Assembly: GCF_900114615.1 (NCBI RefSeq)
Contig: NZ_FOTS01000003.1
Location: 62,001-126,000 of the forward strand
Length of the DNA stretch: 64,000 bases
Origin: Pelosinus propionicus DSM 13327
Lineage (GTDB): Bacteria > Bacillota > Negativicutes > DSM-13327
Direction: 5' to 3'
This document shows, in pieces, positions 8,517 to 19,182 of the stretch. Both the position numbers and the translations under genes were made by a program. Under the pieces are notes generated by a model that did no database searches, was not told the origin of the DNA, and saw only the letters and a program-made list of their open reading frames with translations. Positions within the stretch are counted from its first letter, which is position 1, and every line of letters starts with the position of its first letter.

Positions 8517-9548
8517 ATGAGAAAATATAATATAGCAATACTCGGAGCTACTGGAGCAGTTGGTCAGGAATTTTTGAACTTAATTGAAGAACGTAACTTT
8601 CCATATGACAATTTAAAATTACTTGCATCTAAACGGTCAGCTGGTAAAATTATTAGTTTTATGGGAAAAGACTTTACTGTAGAAGAAGCTACTGACGACT
8701 CTTTTAAAAATATAGACATCGCTCTATTCGCTGGTGGGTCTGCCAGTACAAAATTTGCACCTGCAGCTGTAAAATATGGTGCAGTAGTCATTGATAATTC
8801 CAGTGCTTTTAGAATGGACCCTTCAGTTCCATTAGTCGTGCCAGAAGTAAATCCAGAAGCTATACAACAGCATAAAGGAATCATTGCTAATCCTAATTGT
8901 TCTACCATTATAATGGCCATGGCTTTAAAGCCACTATATAATCAGGCAAAAATTAAGCGAATAGTGGTATCCACATATCAAGCAGTTTCAGGTGCCGGTA
9001 AGGAAGCGATTGATGAATTAGATAGCCAAGTTCAAGCCATTGTTGAAAATCGCCCTGTAGAGGCTAATATTTTACCAAGTGCTAGCTTGCCAAAGCATTA
9101 CCAGATCGCCTTTAATGTGATTCCACATATTGATGTGTTTGTAGAAGACAATTACACAAAAGAAGAAATGAAAATGGTACATGAAACACATAAAATCTTC
9201 AATGATTATACAATAGGAATTACAGCAACTACTGTTAGAGTGCCTATTTATCGTAGCCATTCAGAATCTATAAATATAGAATTTGTAGAGGAAGTCTCTG
9301 TTGACAAGGCAAAAGAACTGTTGGCAGCATTCCCTGGAGTTATTTTGCAAGATAATCCTGCAGAAATGTTGTATCCAATGCCATTATTCACTTCAAATCA
9401 AAATGAAGTTTTTGTTGGACGTATTAGAAAAGATAATTCCGTTCAAAATGCGCTTAATTTATGGGTTGTGGGCGATCAGATACGTAAAGGTGCTGCTTTG
9501 AATGCTTTACAAATTGCTGAGCATATGATTGAGCATAACTTAATTTGA
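8517..9548 (+). CDS. asd: Aspartate-semialdehyde dehydrogenase
   Basis: 343 residues. The N-terminal GATGAVGQ motif binds NADP. The catalytic cysteine is C128 in NPNCST, and the VPIYRSHSE block supplies the active-site His. It makes aspartate semialdehyde for lysine, diaminopimelate, threonine and methionine. The ATG at 8517 is chosen for its GGGAG site 8 nt upstream, over an in-frame ATG at 8490. It ends 10 nt before lysC. The 180-nt gap after dapB shows no convincing promoter. Confidence 0.95.
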   Translation: MRKYNIAILGATGAVGQEFLNLIEERNFPYDNLKLLASKRSAGKIISFMGKDFTVEEATDDSFKNIDIALFAGGSASTKFAPAAVKYGAVVIDNSSAFRMDPSVPLVVPEVNPEAIQQHKGIIANPNCSTIIMAMALKPLYNQAKIKRIVVSTYQAVSGAGKEAIDELDSQVQAIVENRPVEANILPSASLPKHYQIAFNVIPHIDVFVEDNYTKEEMKMVHETHKIFNDYTIGITATTVRVPIYRSHSESINIEFVEEVSVDKAKELLAAFPGVILQDNPAEMLYPMPLFTSNQNEVFVGRIRKDNSVQNALNLWVVGDQIRKGAALNALQIAEHMIEHNLI

Positions 9549-9558
9549 GGTGTAAATA

Positions 9559-10779
9559 ATGGGAATAATAGTTCAAAAATTTGGTGGAACATCTGTTGCA
9601 ACTTCTGAGGCTAGAGAATTAGTAGTAGAAAAAATAAAAATTGCAGTTAATAACAATTTGAAGCCTGTCATAGTCGTCTCTGCTATGGGGCGCAAAGGAG
9701 AATGCTATGCAACTGACACTTTTATCGAATTAGCACGAAAAGCATATAGGGACATAGCAAGTCGTGAACTTGATCAGATCTTATACTGCGGCGAGATGAT
9801 CTCCGCTGTTATTATGACTGGCACACTACAAGCCGCTGGACTTGATGCTATTATGCTTACAGGCGGTCAAGCTGGCATCATAACTGATAACAATTTTAAT
9901 AATGCTCGTATTTTAAAAGTAGACCCATCTCGCTTATGTAACTTAATAAAAATGGGTAAGATTCCTGTAGTATGTGGTTTTCAAGGTATTACTATTGATG
10001 ATGAATTTACTACATTAGGCCGTGGAGGTAGTGATACTACTGCAGCCGCTTTGGGATCTGCTCTCGATGCTGAAATGATAGAGATCTATACAGATGTAGA
10101 CGGTATTATGACTGCCGATCCTAGAATCGTTAGTACAGCTAAAATCCTCGACTGTATTACTTATGGAGAAGTATGTCAATTAGCCCATCAAGGAGCTAAA
10201 GTTATCCATCCTCGCGCTGTAGAAATTGCTATGCAAAAAAATATTCCTCTAGTTGTAAAGTCAACGTTTTCTAATGAACCTGGTACACTTATAACTAGTA
10301 TTACTAAAGAAGATACAACAGACACATACGTTGCTGATCGTGTCGCAACCGGTGTAACTTTTATATCTAATATTGCCCAGATTAAAATTAATTTACATGA
10401 TTCTTTAAATAATATTGCAAGTTTTAATATCTTTAAATCGATGGCGGACAATGGAATCAGCGTAGATTTGATTAATGTTCATCCTGGGCAAATTATGTTT
10501 ACTATAGCAGAAGACCTTGCGGATAAAGCAACTGCCCAACTTCAAGAATTTGGTTGCGATGTGCACACCACTCTTGACTGTGCTAAAGTTTCAGTTGTGG
10601 GTGGAGGAATTAATGGCGTCCCAGGAGTAATGGCCAGTTTTATCGAAGCCCTGTCTATAAATGACATCCCAATATTACAGACAGTAGACTCTCATACATC
10701 AATCTCCGTTTTAATAAAGAAATCATTTGTACAATCAGCCGTTACAGCATTACATGAAAAGTTTAATTTATCATGTTAA
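9559..10779 (+). CDS. lysC: Aspartate kinase
   Basis: 406 residues. The kinase domain has KFGGTSVA at the start, [10 protein letters not shown] and the EIYTDVDGI block. Two ACT domains from about residue 265 suggest feedback control by an amino acid; the family is typically inhibited by lysine, threonine or diaminopimelate. It phosphorylates aspartate in the first pathway step. Position between asd and dapA matches B. subtilis dapG. Confidence 0.94.
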   Translation: MGIIVQKFGGTSVATSEARELVVEKIKIAVNNNLKPVIVVSAMGRKGECYATDTFIELARKAYRDIASRELDQILYCGEMISAVIMTGTLQAAGLDAIMLTGGQAGIITDNNFNNARILKVDPSRLCNLIKMGKIPVVCGFQGITIDDEFTTLGRGGSDTTAAALGSALDAEMIEIYTDVDGIMTADPRIVSTAKILDCITYGEVCQLAHQGAKVIHPRAVEIAMQKNIPLVVKSTFSNEPGTLITSITKEDTTDTYVADRVATGVTFISNIAQIKINLHDSLNNIASFNIFKSMADNGISVDLINVHPGQIMFTIAEDLADKATAQLQEFGCDVHTTLDCAKVSVVGGGINGVPGVMASFIEALSINDIPILQTVDSHTSISVLIKKSFVQSAVTALHEKFNLSC

Positions 10780-10798
10780 TAAGGAGAAAAAGATTACT

Positions 10799-11680
10799 AT
10801 GAAGACTTTTGGACGGATTTTAACAGCCATGGTGACCCCGTTTAATGATGATTTTAGTGTCAATTATGATGCAGCGGGTAATCTTGCAAAATATTTAGTT
10901 GCAAATGGTTCAGATGGTTTAGTTGTTGCTGGTAGTACTGGGGAATCAGCAACTTTAGATAAAGAAGAAAAGCTCAAACTATTTGCCACAGTACTTGATG
11001 CTGTTGGCGATAAAGCTACCGTTATCGCTGGTACTGGTTCAAACGATACTATGGCTTCTATAAAACTAACGCAAGAAGCAGAGAAATTAGGCGTACATGG
11101 TGCTATGCTCGTGGCCCCCTACTACAATAAACCACCGCAAGAAGGATTTTATCAACATTTCAAATCCATTGCTAATGGTACTAATTTACCATTAATCATA
11201 TACAATGTACCTGGGCGCACTAGTTCTAATATTTTACCTGGAACAATTGCTCGTTTAGCAGAATTTAAAAATATTGTTGCTATTAAAGAAGCTAGCGGAA
11301 ACCTGGAACAAGTTGCTGAAATTGCTCGAACAACTCCTAATGATTTTATGATATACAGTGGTGATGATAGTCTTACATTGCCAATCTTATCTGTCGGTGG
11401 TGTTGGCGTTATTAGTGTAGCAGCTCATATTGTAGGAAATCGCATGCAAGAAATGATAGCAGCTTTTCTTAATAGTGATATTGCTCGAGCACAAAATATA
11501 CAATCTGAGTTAATACCATTTTTTAGAATGATGTTTATCACAACCAATCCTATACCAGTAAAAACAGCTGTAAATCTAATTGGGCAGCAAGGTGGTACAT
11601 TTAGGCTACCTTTAATACCACCGACAATTAATGAATTAGAACAAATAAAAAACTATTTGCATAAAATGAATCGCATATAA
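10799..11680 (+). CDS. dapA: 4-hydroxy-tetrahydrodipicolinate synthase
   Basis: 293-residue class I aldolase-fold enzyme condensing pyruvate with aspartate semialdehyde. The Schiff-base lysine K163 lies in AIKEASG. Tyr135 is in IIYNVPGR, and the GSTGESATL and YYNKPPQEG blocks are typical. The ATG at 10799 follows AAGGAG; an in-frame upstream ATG at 10727 lies inside lysC. It is the last gene of the riboswitch operon. Confidence 0.95.
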   Translation: MKTFGRILTAMVTPFNDDFSVNYDAAGNLAKYLVANGSDGLVVAGSTGESATLDKEEKLKLFATVLDAVGDKATVIAGTGSNDTMASIKLTQEAEKLGVHGAMLVAPYYNKPPQEGFYQHFKSIANGTNLPLIIYNVPGRTSSNILPGTIARLAEFKNIVAIKEASGNLEQVAEIARTTPNDFMIYSGDDSLTLPILSVGGVGVISVAAHIVGNRMQEMIAAFLNSDIARAQNIQSELIPFFRMMFITTNPIPVKTAVNLIGQQGGTFRLPLIPPTINELEQIKNYLHKMNRI

Positions 11681-11685
11681 GGATA

Positions 11686-11720
11686 AGAGCCTCATTCATA
11701 ATTTGGATGAGGTTCTATCT
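11686..11720 (+). terminator. Probable terminator after dapA
   Basis: Imperfect hairpin with AGCCTCATTC and GGATGAGGTTCT arms (G-T pairs), followed by a short T-rich tract. Confidence 0.5.
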
Positions 11721-11768
11721 TTATCAAGAGAATCTTACATATAATCCCTTTAAAAGAAGCATCATATA

Positions 11769-11798
11769 TTGCAAATGCACTTTAAAATAAGCTATAAT
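11769..11798 (+). promoter_or_regulatory. Sigma-A-type promoter upstream of rnj
   Basis: TTGCAA, an 18-nt spacer, then a perfect TATAAT at 11793-11798. The transcript would carry a leader of about 110 nt. Confidence 0.65.
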
Positions 11799-11912
11799 TA
11801 CAATAAGTAAATGAACGGGCCGGTTTTTAGCTCATTTCTAATGAACGGCAATTTTCTAGAAATAATGGTTTGTTTTTCTTGCTTTACAAAATAAGTGGAG
11901 GTGTGATTTTTT

Positions 11913-13577
11913 TTGGTAAAAACACAACAAAAAATTCAAATTATCCCTTTAGGCGGATTAGGGGAAATTGGCAAGAATATGACAGTAGTTCGTTATGGAG
12001 ACGATATTATTGTTATTGATGCTGGTTTAATGTTTCCAGAGGATGATATGCTCGGAATTGATTTAGTGATTCCAGATATATCGTATCTACTAGAAAATCG
12101 TGATTTAGTACGGGGGATAATACTTACTCATGGTCATGAAGATCATATCGGTGCATTACCATATGTTTTGAAACAGCTTAATGTGCCCGTATACGGTACA
12201 AGGCTTACATTGGGAATACTTGAAGGCAGGTTAAAAGAAAACAATGTTCCGTTAACTAGCTTGATTTCTGTCAAAGCAAGTGACGAAATTGAAGTTGGAT
12301 CTTTTAAGGTTGGTTTTATTCGTATTAGTCACAGCATTGCAGATGCAGTGGCCCTCTCCATTAAAACCCCTGCTGGTACAATTGTACATACTGGTGATTT
12401 TAAGTTTGACCAAACACCAGTTGATGGTAAAGTTACCGATTTTCATAAATTGGCAGAATTAGGTGATCAAGGAGTGCTCGTAATGCTCGCCGACAGTACG
12501 AATGCCGAACATCCAGGATATACTATGAGTGAAAAATCCGTTGGTGTTACATTTGATGAGATGTTCTATAATGCTAGCGGACGAATCATTATTGCTAGTT
12601 TTTCTTCTAATGTACATCGTGTGCAACAAGCTATTGACACTGCCTGTAAATATAAGCGCAAGGTAGCAGTTTTAGGGCGTAGCATGATTAATGTAGTTAC
12701 GATTTCATCTGAATTAGGCTATCTAAATATTCCAGACGGTGTGCTTATTGATATTGATCAAATTAACAATTATCCAGCATCAGGCGTGGTTATTATCACA
12801 ACCGGTAGTCAAGGTGAACCTATGTCAGCATTAACTAGGATGGCAATGTCTGACCATCGTAAAGTTGACATTATTCCTGGTGATACTATTATTATTTCTG
12901 CCACGCCAATTCCAGGTAATGAAAAGTTAGTATCTCGTACTATTGACTATTTATTACGTCAGGGTGCAGAAGTACTTTATGAGAGAACCTCTGGTATTCA
13001 CGTGTCAGGACACGCTAGCCAGGAAGAATTAAAAATGATGCACAACTTAATTCGTCCTAAATTTTTTATTCCAGTCCATGGTGAATATCGTCATTTGGTT
13101 AAACATTCAAAATTGGCTCAAGAGCTTGGCATGGCTAAAGATCATATTTTTATTGCTGAGAATGGACAGGTACTTGAATTTACTCCTGACAAAGGTAGTA
13201 TTACAGGAAAAGTGGCTTCTGGCATTGTCTTAATTGACGGATTAGGCGTCGGCGATGTAGGGAATATTGTGCTACGAGATCGTAGACAGCTTTCTCAAGA
13301 AGGGATTTTAATTGTTGTTATTACGATGGACAAGCAAGGTGGTTGTGTTGTCGCTGGTCCCGATATTGTTTCTCGTGGTTTTGTTTATGTAAGAGAATCA
13401 GAACAATTAATGGATGAAGCTAAGAACAAAGTAAGGCAAACGCTTGATAAATGTGAATTGAACAATGTCACCGAATGGGCTATGATTAAATCAAGTGTTC
13501 GTGATACTTTAGGTAAATATTTGTATGAAAAAACACGTCGCCGGCCCATGATACTACCAATTATTATGGAAGTTTAA
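11913..13577 (+). CDS. rnj: Ribonuclease J
   Basis: 554 residues. The metallo-beta-lactamase motif HGHEDHIGALP, the later HTGDFKFD, and the beta-CASP and C-terminal RNase J domains are present. It is an endonuclease and 5'-3' exonuclease of mRNA decay and rRNA processing. The start is TTG at 11913, preceded by GTGGAGGTG; translation from TTG gives the usual short lead-in (MVKTQQKIQIIPLGGLGEIGKN begins it, quoted in part). In B. subtilis rnjB lies after dapA, as here. Confidence 0.93.
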   Translation: MVKTQQKIQIIPLGGLGEIGKNMTVVRYGDDIIVIDAGLMFPEDDMLGIDLVIPDISYLLENRDLVRGIILTHGHEDHIGALPYVLKQLNVPVYGTRLTLGILEGRLKENNVPLTSLISVKASDEIEVGSFKVGFIRISHSIADAVALSIKTPAGTIVHTGDFKFDQTPVDGKVTDFHKLAELGDQGVLVMLADSTNAEHPGYTMSEKSVGVTFDEMFYNASGRIIIASFSSNVHRVQQAIDTACKYKRKVAVLGRSMINVVTISSELGYLNIPDGVLIDIDQINNYPASGVVIITTGSQGEPMSALTRMAMSDHRKVDIIPGDTIIISATPIPGNEKLVSRTIDYLLRQGAEVLYERTSGIHVSGHASQEELKMMHNLIRPKFFIPVHGEYRHLVKHSKLAQELGMAKDHIFIAENGQVLEFTPDKGSITGKVASGIVLIDGLGVGDVGNIVLRDRRQLSQEGILIVVITMDKQGGCVVAGPDIVSRGFVYVRESEQLMDEAKNKVRQTLDKCELNNVTEWAMIKSSVRDTLGKYLYEKTRRRPMILPIIMEV

Positions 13578-13599
13578 AAACACAAACTTTTGTTTTTTA

Positions 13600-13642
13600 A
13601 AATGGTTTATGCTGATTTTCTAATAGCATAAACCATTTTTTT
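13600..13642 (+). terminator. Terminator of rnj
   Basis: Perfect 14-bp stem AAATGGTTTATGCT/AGCATAAACCATTT with a 10-nt loop and a T7 tail. Confidence 0.92.
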
Positions 13643-13716
13643 ATATAAAGCTGTATGAAAGTTTATACATAGCTAATACTATAAAGAATAAAAAGTACTA
13701 TATTGGAGGTAATACA

Positions 13717-14490
13717 ATGTTAGAAAATGATAATCCTACTATAGAGCCACCTGGAATAAATCCGGAGCCCCCTAAACCACCAATTGAACATACAAAGAAA
13801 ACGGTGACAGCTCGAAAAGCTGATACCGTAGATAATATTCAAGAGTTAGGTACAACTGAAGTTCCTACGGCTAAAACCAACATACATGTGATGACAATTA
13901 TAGGCCAGGTGGAGGGACACATGATATTGCCACCACAAAACAAAACTACTAAATATGAACATATTATGCCTCAGCTAGTAGCCATTGAACAAAATCCTGA
14001 TATTGAAGGTTTACTATTGCTTTTAAATACAGTTGGTGGTGATGTCGAAGCAGGATTAGCAATTGCAGAAATGATCGCTAGTATGTCTAAGCCTTCTGTT
14101 TCTATAGTACTTGGTGGCGGGCATAGTATTGGCGTACCAATTGCCGTATCTGCAACTTATTCTTATATTGTAGAAAGTGCTACCATGACAATCCATCCCA
14201 TACGGCTTACAGGATTGGTTATCGGTGCTCCTAGTTCATTTGATTATCTAGAAAAAATGCAAGATCGGGTTAATAAGTTTGTTGTAGATCATTCTAGTGT
14301 TTCTGAAAGAAAGTGGAAGGAGCTGTTATTTAAAACCGGAGAGCTTTCTCGTGATATTGGTACATCTGTCATAGGCAGAGATGCTGTATCTTATGGAATC
14401 ATCAATGAAATAGGTGGATTATCCCACGCACAAACCAAACTAAACCAATTAATTAAAATACAAAAAGAAACTAAGGGGTTGAAACAATGA
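13717..14490 (+). CDS. tepA: ClpP-like serine protease TepA
   Basis: 257 residues. A proline-rich, polar N-terminus (1-60) is followed by a ClpP/crotonase-fold domain. The nucleophile serine is in GGGHSIGVP, the His in TIHPIR and the likely Asp in VVDHS. TepA is implicated in protein export and spore outgrowth in B. subtilis. Its stop overlaps the ylzJ start by 4 nt. Both genes sit between rnj and the usual place of spoIIIE. Confidence 0.88.
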   Translation: MLENDNPTIEPPGINPEPPKPPIEHTKKTVTARKADTVDNIQELGTTEVPTAKTNIHVMTIIGQVEGHMILPPQNKTTKYEHIMPQLVAIEQNPDIEGLLLLLNTVGGDVEAGLAIAEMIASMSKPSVSIVLGGGHSIGVPIAVSATYSYIVESATMTIHPIRLTGLVIGAPSSFDYLEKMQDRVNKFVVDHSSVSERKWKELLFKTGELSRDIGTSVIGRDAVSYGIINEIGGLSHAQTKLNQLIKIQKETKGLKQ

Positions 14491-14711
14491 TTTTCTGGAG
14501 TATATTACCAGAAGAATACGTTTTTAGTACAAATAACCTACTAGATAGTTCGCCTCTTTATGAAGAAATTCAATGTAATAACATAAAGTTACTAGTCGAG
14601 AAAATGGGTCCTACTCAATGTAAGATTAGTCGCTTATTAACAACAAACCCCCAAGATTACCTACTTCCAGATATACAGCCAGGAAATATTTTAACATACA
14701 AGCCAATATAA
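14487..14711 (+). CDS. ylzJ: YlzJ-like protein
   Basis: 74 residues beginning [10 protein letters not shown], with an [14 protein letters not shown] end, as in the YlzJ family encoded between tepA and spoIIIE. Function unknown. It is translationally coupled to tepA through an ATGA overlap, and a terminator follows. Confidence 0.8.
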   Translation: MIFWSILPEEYVFSTNNLLDSSPLYEEIQCNNIKLLVEKMGPTQCKISRLLTTNPQDYLLPDIQPGNILTYKPI

Positions 14712-14751
14712 TAAAGTTACTATATATAACATAGTATTATTAGACCGTTGC

Positions 14752-14780
14752 AAGAAGTTTTAACCTTGGCGGTCTTTTCT
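14752..14780 (+). terminator. Terminator after tepA-ylzJ
   Basis: AGACCG/CGGTCT outer stem with CAAG/CTTG inside, followed by TTTTCT. Confidence 0.75.
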
Positions 14781-14896
14781 GCTCTATATGCAATGCCAAA
14801 AAGTTATCTTTTATCGGTATTAAAATACAAAATTCTACTATTTAGTATTTAAAACGCTTTTTATTTATGACTATATACGCAAAATAAAAAGAAACT

Positions 14897-14925
14897 TTGA
14901 AAAATACTCATATAAATGGTAAAAT
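14897..14925 (+). promoter_or_regulatory. Sigma-A promoter upstream of the rodZ-like gene
   Basis: TTGAAA at 14897-14902, a 17-nt spacer, and TAAAAT at 14920-14925. Confidence 0.65.
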
Positions 14926-15046
14926 ATATCTATTGTTAATGTGGGGAAATTTGGAACTGATATTACTATCCTAAATATTGTGAGTCTATAAGCTAATTTA
15001 AAACAAACTTTATTACCAAATAGAGAAGTTGGAGGAGGTATCTTGA

Positions 15047-15781
15047 GTGCAAACAATTGGTGAAATTTTGCGTAGTGAGCGAGAAAAAAAAGGACTCTCC
15101 GTTAAAGAGATTGAAAATGCCACCAGTATAAGGACTGTATATATAACAGCTATTGAAGAAGGTAATTATGGTATTATACCTGGTGAGGTATATTTAAAAG
15201 GATTTATCCGTAATTATGCAAATTTTTTAGGGTTGGATAGTCAACAAATTATTGAATTATATCGCCAATCTCAAAATCCTGCAATAGTAGCTGATGAAAT
15301 TAAAATGGATGCACCTCAAAAAGAAAAACCCATGAAGAATTTGAATACGACTCATTCTAGTAAATGGTTAGCCATTGGTATAGCAGTAATATGTATAGCT
15401 GGTGGTGTATGGTGGTTTCAAAGTTCAAAATCAATTCCAGATTCTAAGATAGACAAGCAAGTCCAACAACCTTCTCCAGTAATGCCAAGTCAAGAAATAA
15501 AAGAGCAAGTATCAATTCCTTCTACTCCAATTCCAGGAAAACCAGTAGTTCTTAATGCAAAATATACCGATCAATGCTGGACATTAGTCACTGCTGATAA
15601 TAAAATAATTTATGAAGGAACTCCACAAGCTGGTGAAACACTTACCTGGGAAGCGGAGCAAAATATTACAATAAAAGCTGGTAATGCTGGTGGAATTGAT
15701 ATAATATATAATGGACAATCGTTAGGTAAGTTGGGAACAAAAGGTGAGGTACTTGTCAAAACATTTACTGCCAAAAGATAA
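15047..15781 (+). CDS. rodZ: RodZ-like membrane protein with N-terminal helix-turn-helix
   Basis: 244 residues. An HTH_25 domain (about 1-75; MQTIGEILRSEREKKGLS start, PGEVYLKGFIRNYA) is followed by a linker, one membrane segment (about 105-125), a Pro-rich spacer and a DUF4115 beta domain at the C-terminus. RodZ links MreB to the cell wall elongation machinery. The start is GTG at 15047, preceded by GGAGGAGG. This corresponds to ymfM in B. subtilis, which lies further along the same block. Confidence 0.85.
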   Translation: MQTIGEILRSEREKKGLSVKEIENATSIRTVYITAIEEGNYGIIPGEVYLKGFIRNYANFLGLDSQQIIELYRQSQNPAIVADEIKMDAPQKEKPMKNLNTTHSSKWLAIGIAVICIAGGVWWFQSSKSIPDSKIDKQVQQPSPVMPSQEIKEQVSIPSTPIPGKPVVLNAKYTDQCWTLVTADNKIIYEGTPQAGETLTWEAEQNITIKAGNAGGIDIIYNGQSLGKLGTKGEVLVKTFTAKR

Positions 15782-15833
15782 ATGTTTTACAAATATCGAA
15801 GAAAAGACTAGCGTTGTTGTTTAATTTAAAAAG

Positions 15834-15860
15834 CTTGGCATGAGCCAAGTCTTTTCTTAT
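15834..15860 (+). terminator. Terminator after rodZ-like gene
   Basis: CTTGGC-ATGA-GCCAAG hairpin followed by TCTTTTCTTATTTT. An outer stem AAGAAAAGACT/AGTCTTTTCTT (15799-15858) can enclose it. Confidence 0.8.
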
Positions 15861-15973
15861 TTTAGATAATGCATTAATTTTTCTGTTTTCGAAATAATAC
15901 AAGAATAGTCTACAATTATACACTCTTATTTTTTCAATGGAGTGTGCTACGATTGCATAGGGGAAATATAATT

Positions 15974-17887
15974 ATGAAAAATGACTTTTTACCAATTTCT
16001 AAAGAAGATATGATCCAACGAGGATGGGATAGACTCGATTTTTTGTTTGTTAGCGGTGATGCATATGTAGATCATCCCAGTTTCGGACCTGCTATTCTTT
16101 GCCGTTTATTAGAAAAATATGGCTATCGAGTAGGTATGATATCTCAACCAGACTGGCGTTCAACATTAGATTTTAAAAAAATGGGAAAACCACGTTTAGG
16201 CGTATTAGTATCCGCTGGAAATTTGGATTCTATGTTGAATAAATTTACTGCTGCAAAAAAGTTTCGTAGTACAGATAATTATTCTCCTGGTGGAAAAGCA
16301 GGCTGTCGTCCTGATAGGGCTACAATTGTTTATTGCAATCGAATTCGCGAAGCCTGGAAAGACATACCGATTATTATTGGAGGAATTGAAGCAAGTCTTA
16401 GAAGATTTGCTCATTATGATTACTGGTCAAATAGTATCCGACGCTCTATTTTAATTGATAGCAGAGCTGATATTTTAATATATGGCATGGGGGAAAAACA
16501 ATTAAAAGAAATTGCTGAACAATTACAGCAAGGATTCAAAATCTCCGATATTCGTAACATACAAGGTACTTGTTATAAAGCTGATTCCATTGAACATTTA
16601 TGGAACTATATTGAAGCTCCTGGATATGATGATGTTAATACTAGTAAACAAGCTTTTAGTCAAGCATTTAAACTTCAATACCAAGAACAGGATGCTATCC
16701 GCGGTAAAACGATTGTACAGAAGCACGGTGAATACTTCGTCGTACAAAATGCACCAGCTTTTCCACTAACCACAGAAGAAATGGATGAAATTTATGATCT
16801 TCCTTATCAACGGACTTATCATCCAATTTATGAAAAATCTGGTGGAGTGCCAGCAATTCAAGAAGTAAAATTTAGTTTAGTCAGCCATCGTGGCTGCTTT
16901 GGAGGATGTTCATTTTGTGCAATTGTTTCACATCAAGGGCGTATTATTCAAAGCAGGAGTCACGAATCTATCTTAAATGAAGCTAAGTTAATCATTGCTA
17001 TGCCTGATTTTAAAGGTTATATTCACGATATCGGTGGTCCAACTGCTAATTTTCGTATACAATCCTGTCAAAAACAATCTGAGCGCGGTACTTGTAAAGC
17101 AAAGCAGTGTTTAGCTCCAACACCATGCAAGGAATTAATGACAAATCATACTGATTACTTAACATTATTGCGGTCGTTACGAGCTTTACCAGGTGTAAAA
17201 AAAGTTTTTATTCGATCTGGACTGCGTTACGATTATTTAATGGCAGATCCGCACAACGAAGAATTTTTACGTGAATTATGTGAGCATCACATTAGCGGTC
17301 AACTAAAAGTAGCACCCGAACACATTTCACCTAAAGTTACTAATCTAATGGGAAAATCAGGAAAAGGCGTTTACTTAAACTTTATGCAAGCCTATAAGCG
17401 GGCAAATGAAAGAATAGGAAAAGAACAATACCTAGTTCCGTACTTTATGTCTAGTCATCCTGGATCTGGGATTAAAGAAGCCATAGAATTAGCAGAGTTC
17501 ATCCGAGATCTGAATTATCGACCAGAACAAGTACAAGATTTTATTCCAACTCCAGGCAGTTTATCCACTTGTATTTATCATACTGGTATCAACCCATTTA
17601 CAAATGAAAAAGTATATGTAGCTAAAGATATACACGAAAAGAAAATGCAACGAGGGTTAATGCAATACCGTGATCCTAAAAATTATAATTTAGTATACGA
17701 AGCACTAATAAAGGCGAATCGTCAGGACCTTATTGGATATGGACCTAAGTGCCTCATTCGTCCACCGCATAATGCAAATTGTAAGCAACATACTAAAACT
17801 AATAATATTAAAAGCAGAAACATACAAAAAAAATCCACTACACAGCTTAAGAAGAATACTAAAAAATATTCTAGGAGTCGCTCCTAA
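15974..17887 (+). CDS. YgiQ family radical SAM protein
   Basis: 637 residues. The family start block [15 protein letters not shown] is followed by a B12-like N-terminal region, a radical SAM domain with CFGGCSFC (Cx3Cx2C) near residue 300, and further cysteines downstream ([12 protein letters not shown]). The C-terminal tail is very basic. The reaction is unknown. The ATG at 15974 has AGGGGA upstream; a GTG at 15944 is in frame but lacks the family start. Confidence 0.88.
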   Translation: MKNDFLPISKEDMIQRGWDRLDFLFVSGDAYVDHPSFGPAILCRLLEKYGYRVGMISQPDWRSTLDFKKMGKPRLGVLVSAGNLDSMLNKFTAAKKFRSTDNYSPGGKAGCRPDRATIVYCNRIREAWKDIPIIIGGIEASLRRFAHYDYWSNSIRRSILIDSRADILIYGMGEKQLKEIAEQLQQGFKISDIRNIQGTCYKADSIEHLWNYIEAPGYDDVNTSKQAFSQAFKLQYQEQDAIRGKTIVQKHGEYFVVQNAPAFPLTTEEMDEIYDLPYQRTYHPIYEKSGGVPAIQEVKFSLVSHRGCFGGCSFCAIVSHQGRIIQSRSHESILNEAKLIIAMPDFKGYIHDIGGPTANFRIQSCQKQSERGTCKAKQCLAPTPCKELMTNHTDYLTLLRSLRALPGVKKVFIRSGLRYDYLMADPHNEEFLRELCEHHISGQLKVAPEHISPKVTNLMGKSGKGVYLNFMQAYKRANERIGKEQYLVPYFMSSHPGSGIKEAIELAEFIRDLNYRPEQVQDFIPTPGSLSTCIYHTGINPFTNEKVYVAKDIHEKKMQRGLMQYRDPKNYNLVYEALIKANRQDLIGYGPKCLIRPPHNANCKQHTKTNNIKSRNIQKKSTTQLKKNTKKYSRSRS

Positions 17888-17892
17888 TGTGA

Positions 17893-17933
17893 GTAGAAGC
17901 AACTATAATTTGCTATAGCTGCTTCTACTTTTC
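17893..17933 (+). terminator. Terminator after the YgiQ-family gene
   Basis: 15-bp stem GTAGAAGCAACTATA against TATAGCTGCTTCTAC (one mismatch), loop ATTTGC, then TTTTC. Confidence 0.85.
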
Positions 17934-18053
17934 TTTCGTTCATCCCGGCTCACATAAGTCCATTATTTTCAGATAATACTAAGACATAAGAAACCTAAAT
18001 GACTTAAAACAGCATTACAATTGTGTTTTGTCTATACTTTATAGAAATTTGAC

Positions 18054-18082
18054 TTGCATACCGAACCAATAAGAGGTATAGT
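18054..18082 (+). promoter_or_regulatory. Sigma-A promoter of the solute-binding protein gene
   Basis: TTGCAT, a 17-nt spacer, and TATAGT, 33 nt before the ATG at 18115. Confidence 0.65.
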
Positions 18083-18114
18083 ATTATTGGTCTAATTTGT
18101 ACTGGAGGTAGAAT

Positions 18115-19152
18115 ATGCGTCGTTATCTGCCAATTTTATTAATCTCCTTCTTTGTACTAGTTACTATCATCACTGGAAGTACATCCCTCCAAGGCTATGC
18201 TGATAAACAAAACCCTGAGAAAAACATTAAAAGCATTAATGTTTATACTACGTTGCCAATAGAACAACTATTAATATTAGCTCAGGAATATGAAAGAACG
18301 CAAAAGGTACGTGTGAACCTTGTACCTCTTTCAGAAGCAAATTTACTAACAAAGATTAGAACAGAAATGGCTGCGCCTAATGCCGACATTATTATTGCAA
18401 ACAGTGCACTTTTAGAGCAAATAAAAAAAATGAATGTATTAAAGCCATATGCTTCTGAGCAAACAGATATCATACCAGAACGATTTAAAGAAGAAAACAA
18501 TTATTGGACAGGTATCTGGTATGATCCTATGGTTTTTGCAGCGAATCGCGATTTTTTAAAAACTCTTCCTAAGGTACCGAGTAAATGGAATGATCTTACT
18601 CAAGATAGTAAATATCGTATTGGTATAACTGATTTCTTAGCAGCAGAAGCCTCTGCTAATTTATTTTATACTTTAGTATCTACGAATGGAGAGTCCGAAG
18701 CATTTTCTTATCTGAAAAAGCTTCATCCCCAAATTGTTCAATATGCTAAATTTTTAGCTACCCCTGTACGCATGGCTGGAATGGGAGAGGTAGATATTGC
18801 CATTGCGACCCAGAGTGAAACAATACGCTATATGAATGACAAATTTCCTATAACATTATTATATCCGGAAGATGGTACCTCTTTTGTATTAACTGGATCT
18901 GCATTAGTTACGGGCGCAAAAAATGAAACAGAAGCTAAGCAATTTATGGATTGGTTGCTGCAAGATGCTGCCCACAGCATATTGTATACAAGCAGTTTTT
19001 ATTTGATTCCCACAAATCCAGAAACGCTCATTTATAAATATTATGATACGAAAAATATCAAGCTTTTGGATAAGAAAGAAACTTTTTCTATTGAACAAAA
19101 AAATCAGTTACTTGATAAATGGGTAACAACAGTGCGGCTTGCTCCAAAATAA
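18115..19152 (+). CDS. Extracellular solute-binding protein, iron/sulfate/polyamine ABC-transporter type
   Basis: 345 residues with an N-terminal signal/anchor (about 5-28) and a two-lobe periplasmic-binding fold (INVYTTLPIEQLL, ADIIIANSALLEQIKK, WTGIWYDPMVFAANRDFL). It looks like the FbpA/AfuA class that binds ferric iron or anionic ligands. No lipobox cysteine is visible. No permease or ATPase gene is adjacent, so it is an orphan binding protein and the ligand is not predictable from context. Confidence 0.78.
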   Translation: MRRYLPILLISFFVLVTIITGSTSLQGYADKQNPEKNIKSINVYTTLPIEQLLILAQEYERTQKVRVNLVPLSEANLLTKIRTEMAAPNADIIIANSALLEQIKKMNVLKPYASEQTDIIPERFKEENNYWTGIWYDPMVFAANRDFLKTLPKVPSKWNDLTQDSKYRIGITDFLAAEASANLFYTLVSTNGESEAFSYLKKLHPQIVQYAKFLATPVRMAGMGEVDIAIATQSETIRYMNDKFPITLLYPEDGTSFVLTGSALVTGAKNETEAKQFMDWLLQDAAHSILYTSSFYLIPTNPETLIYKYYDTKNIKLLDKKETFSIEQKNQLLDKWVTTVRLAPK

Positions 19153-19182
19153 AAATCTTATCTATATCTAGGAGGAACACTC

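Larger units (their letters stand above)
14712..15046 (+). other. Intergenic region at the expected ftsK/spoIIIE position
   Basis: It holds the tepA-ylzJ terminator and a promoter at 14897-14925. I see no ORF or remnant of the DNA translocase gene ftsK/spoIIIE that normally follows ylzJ. Confidence 0.6.
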
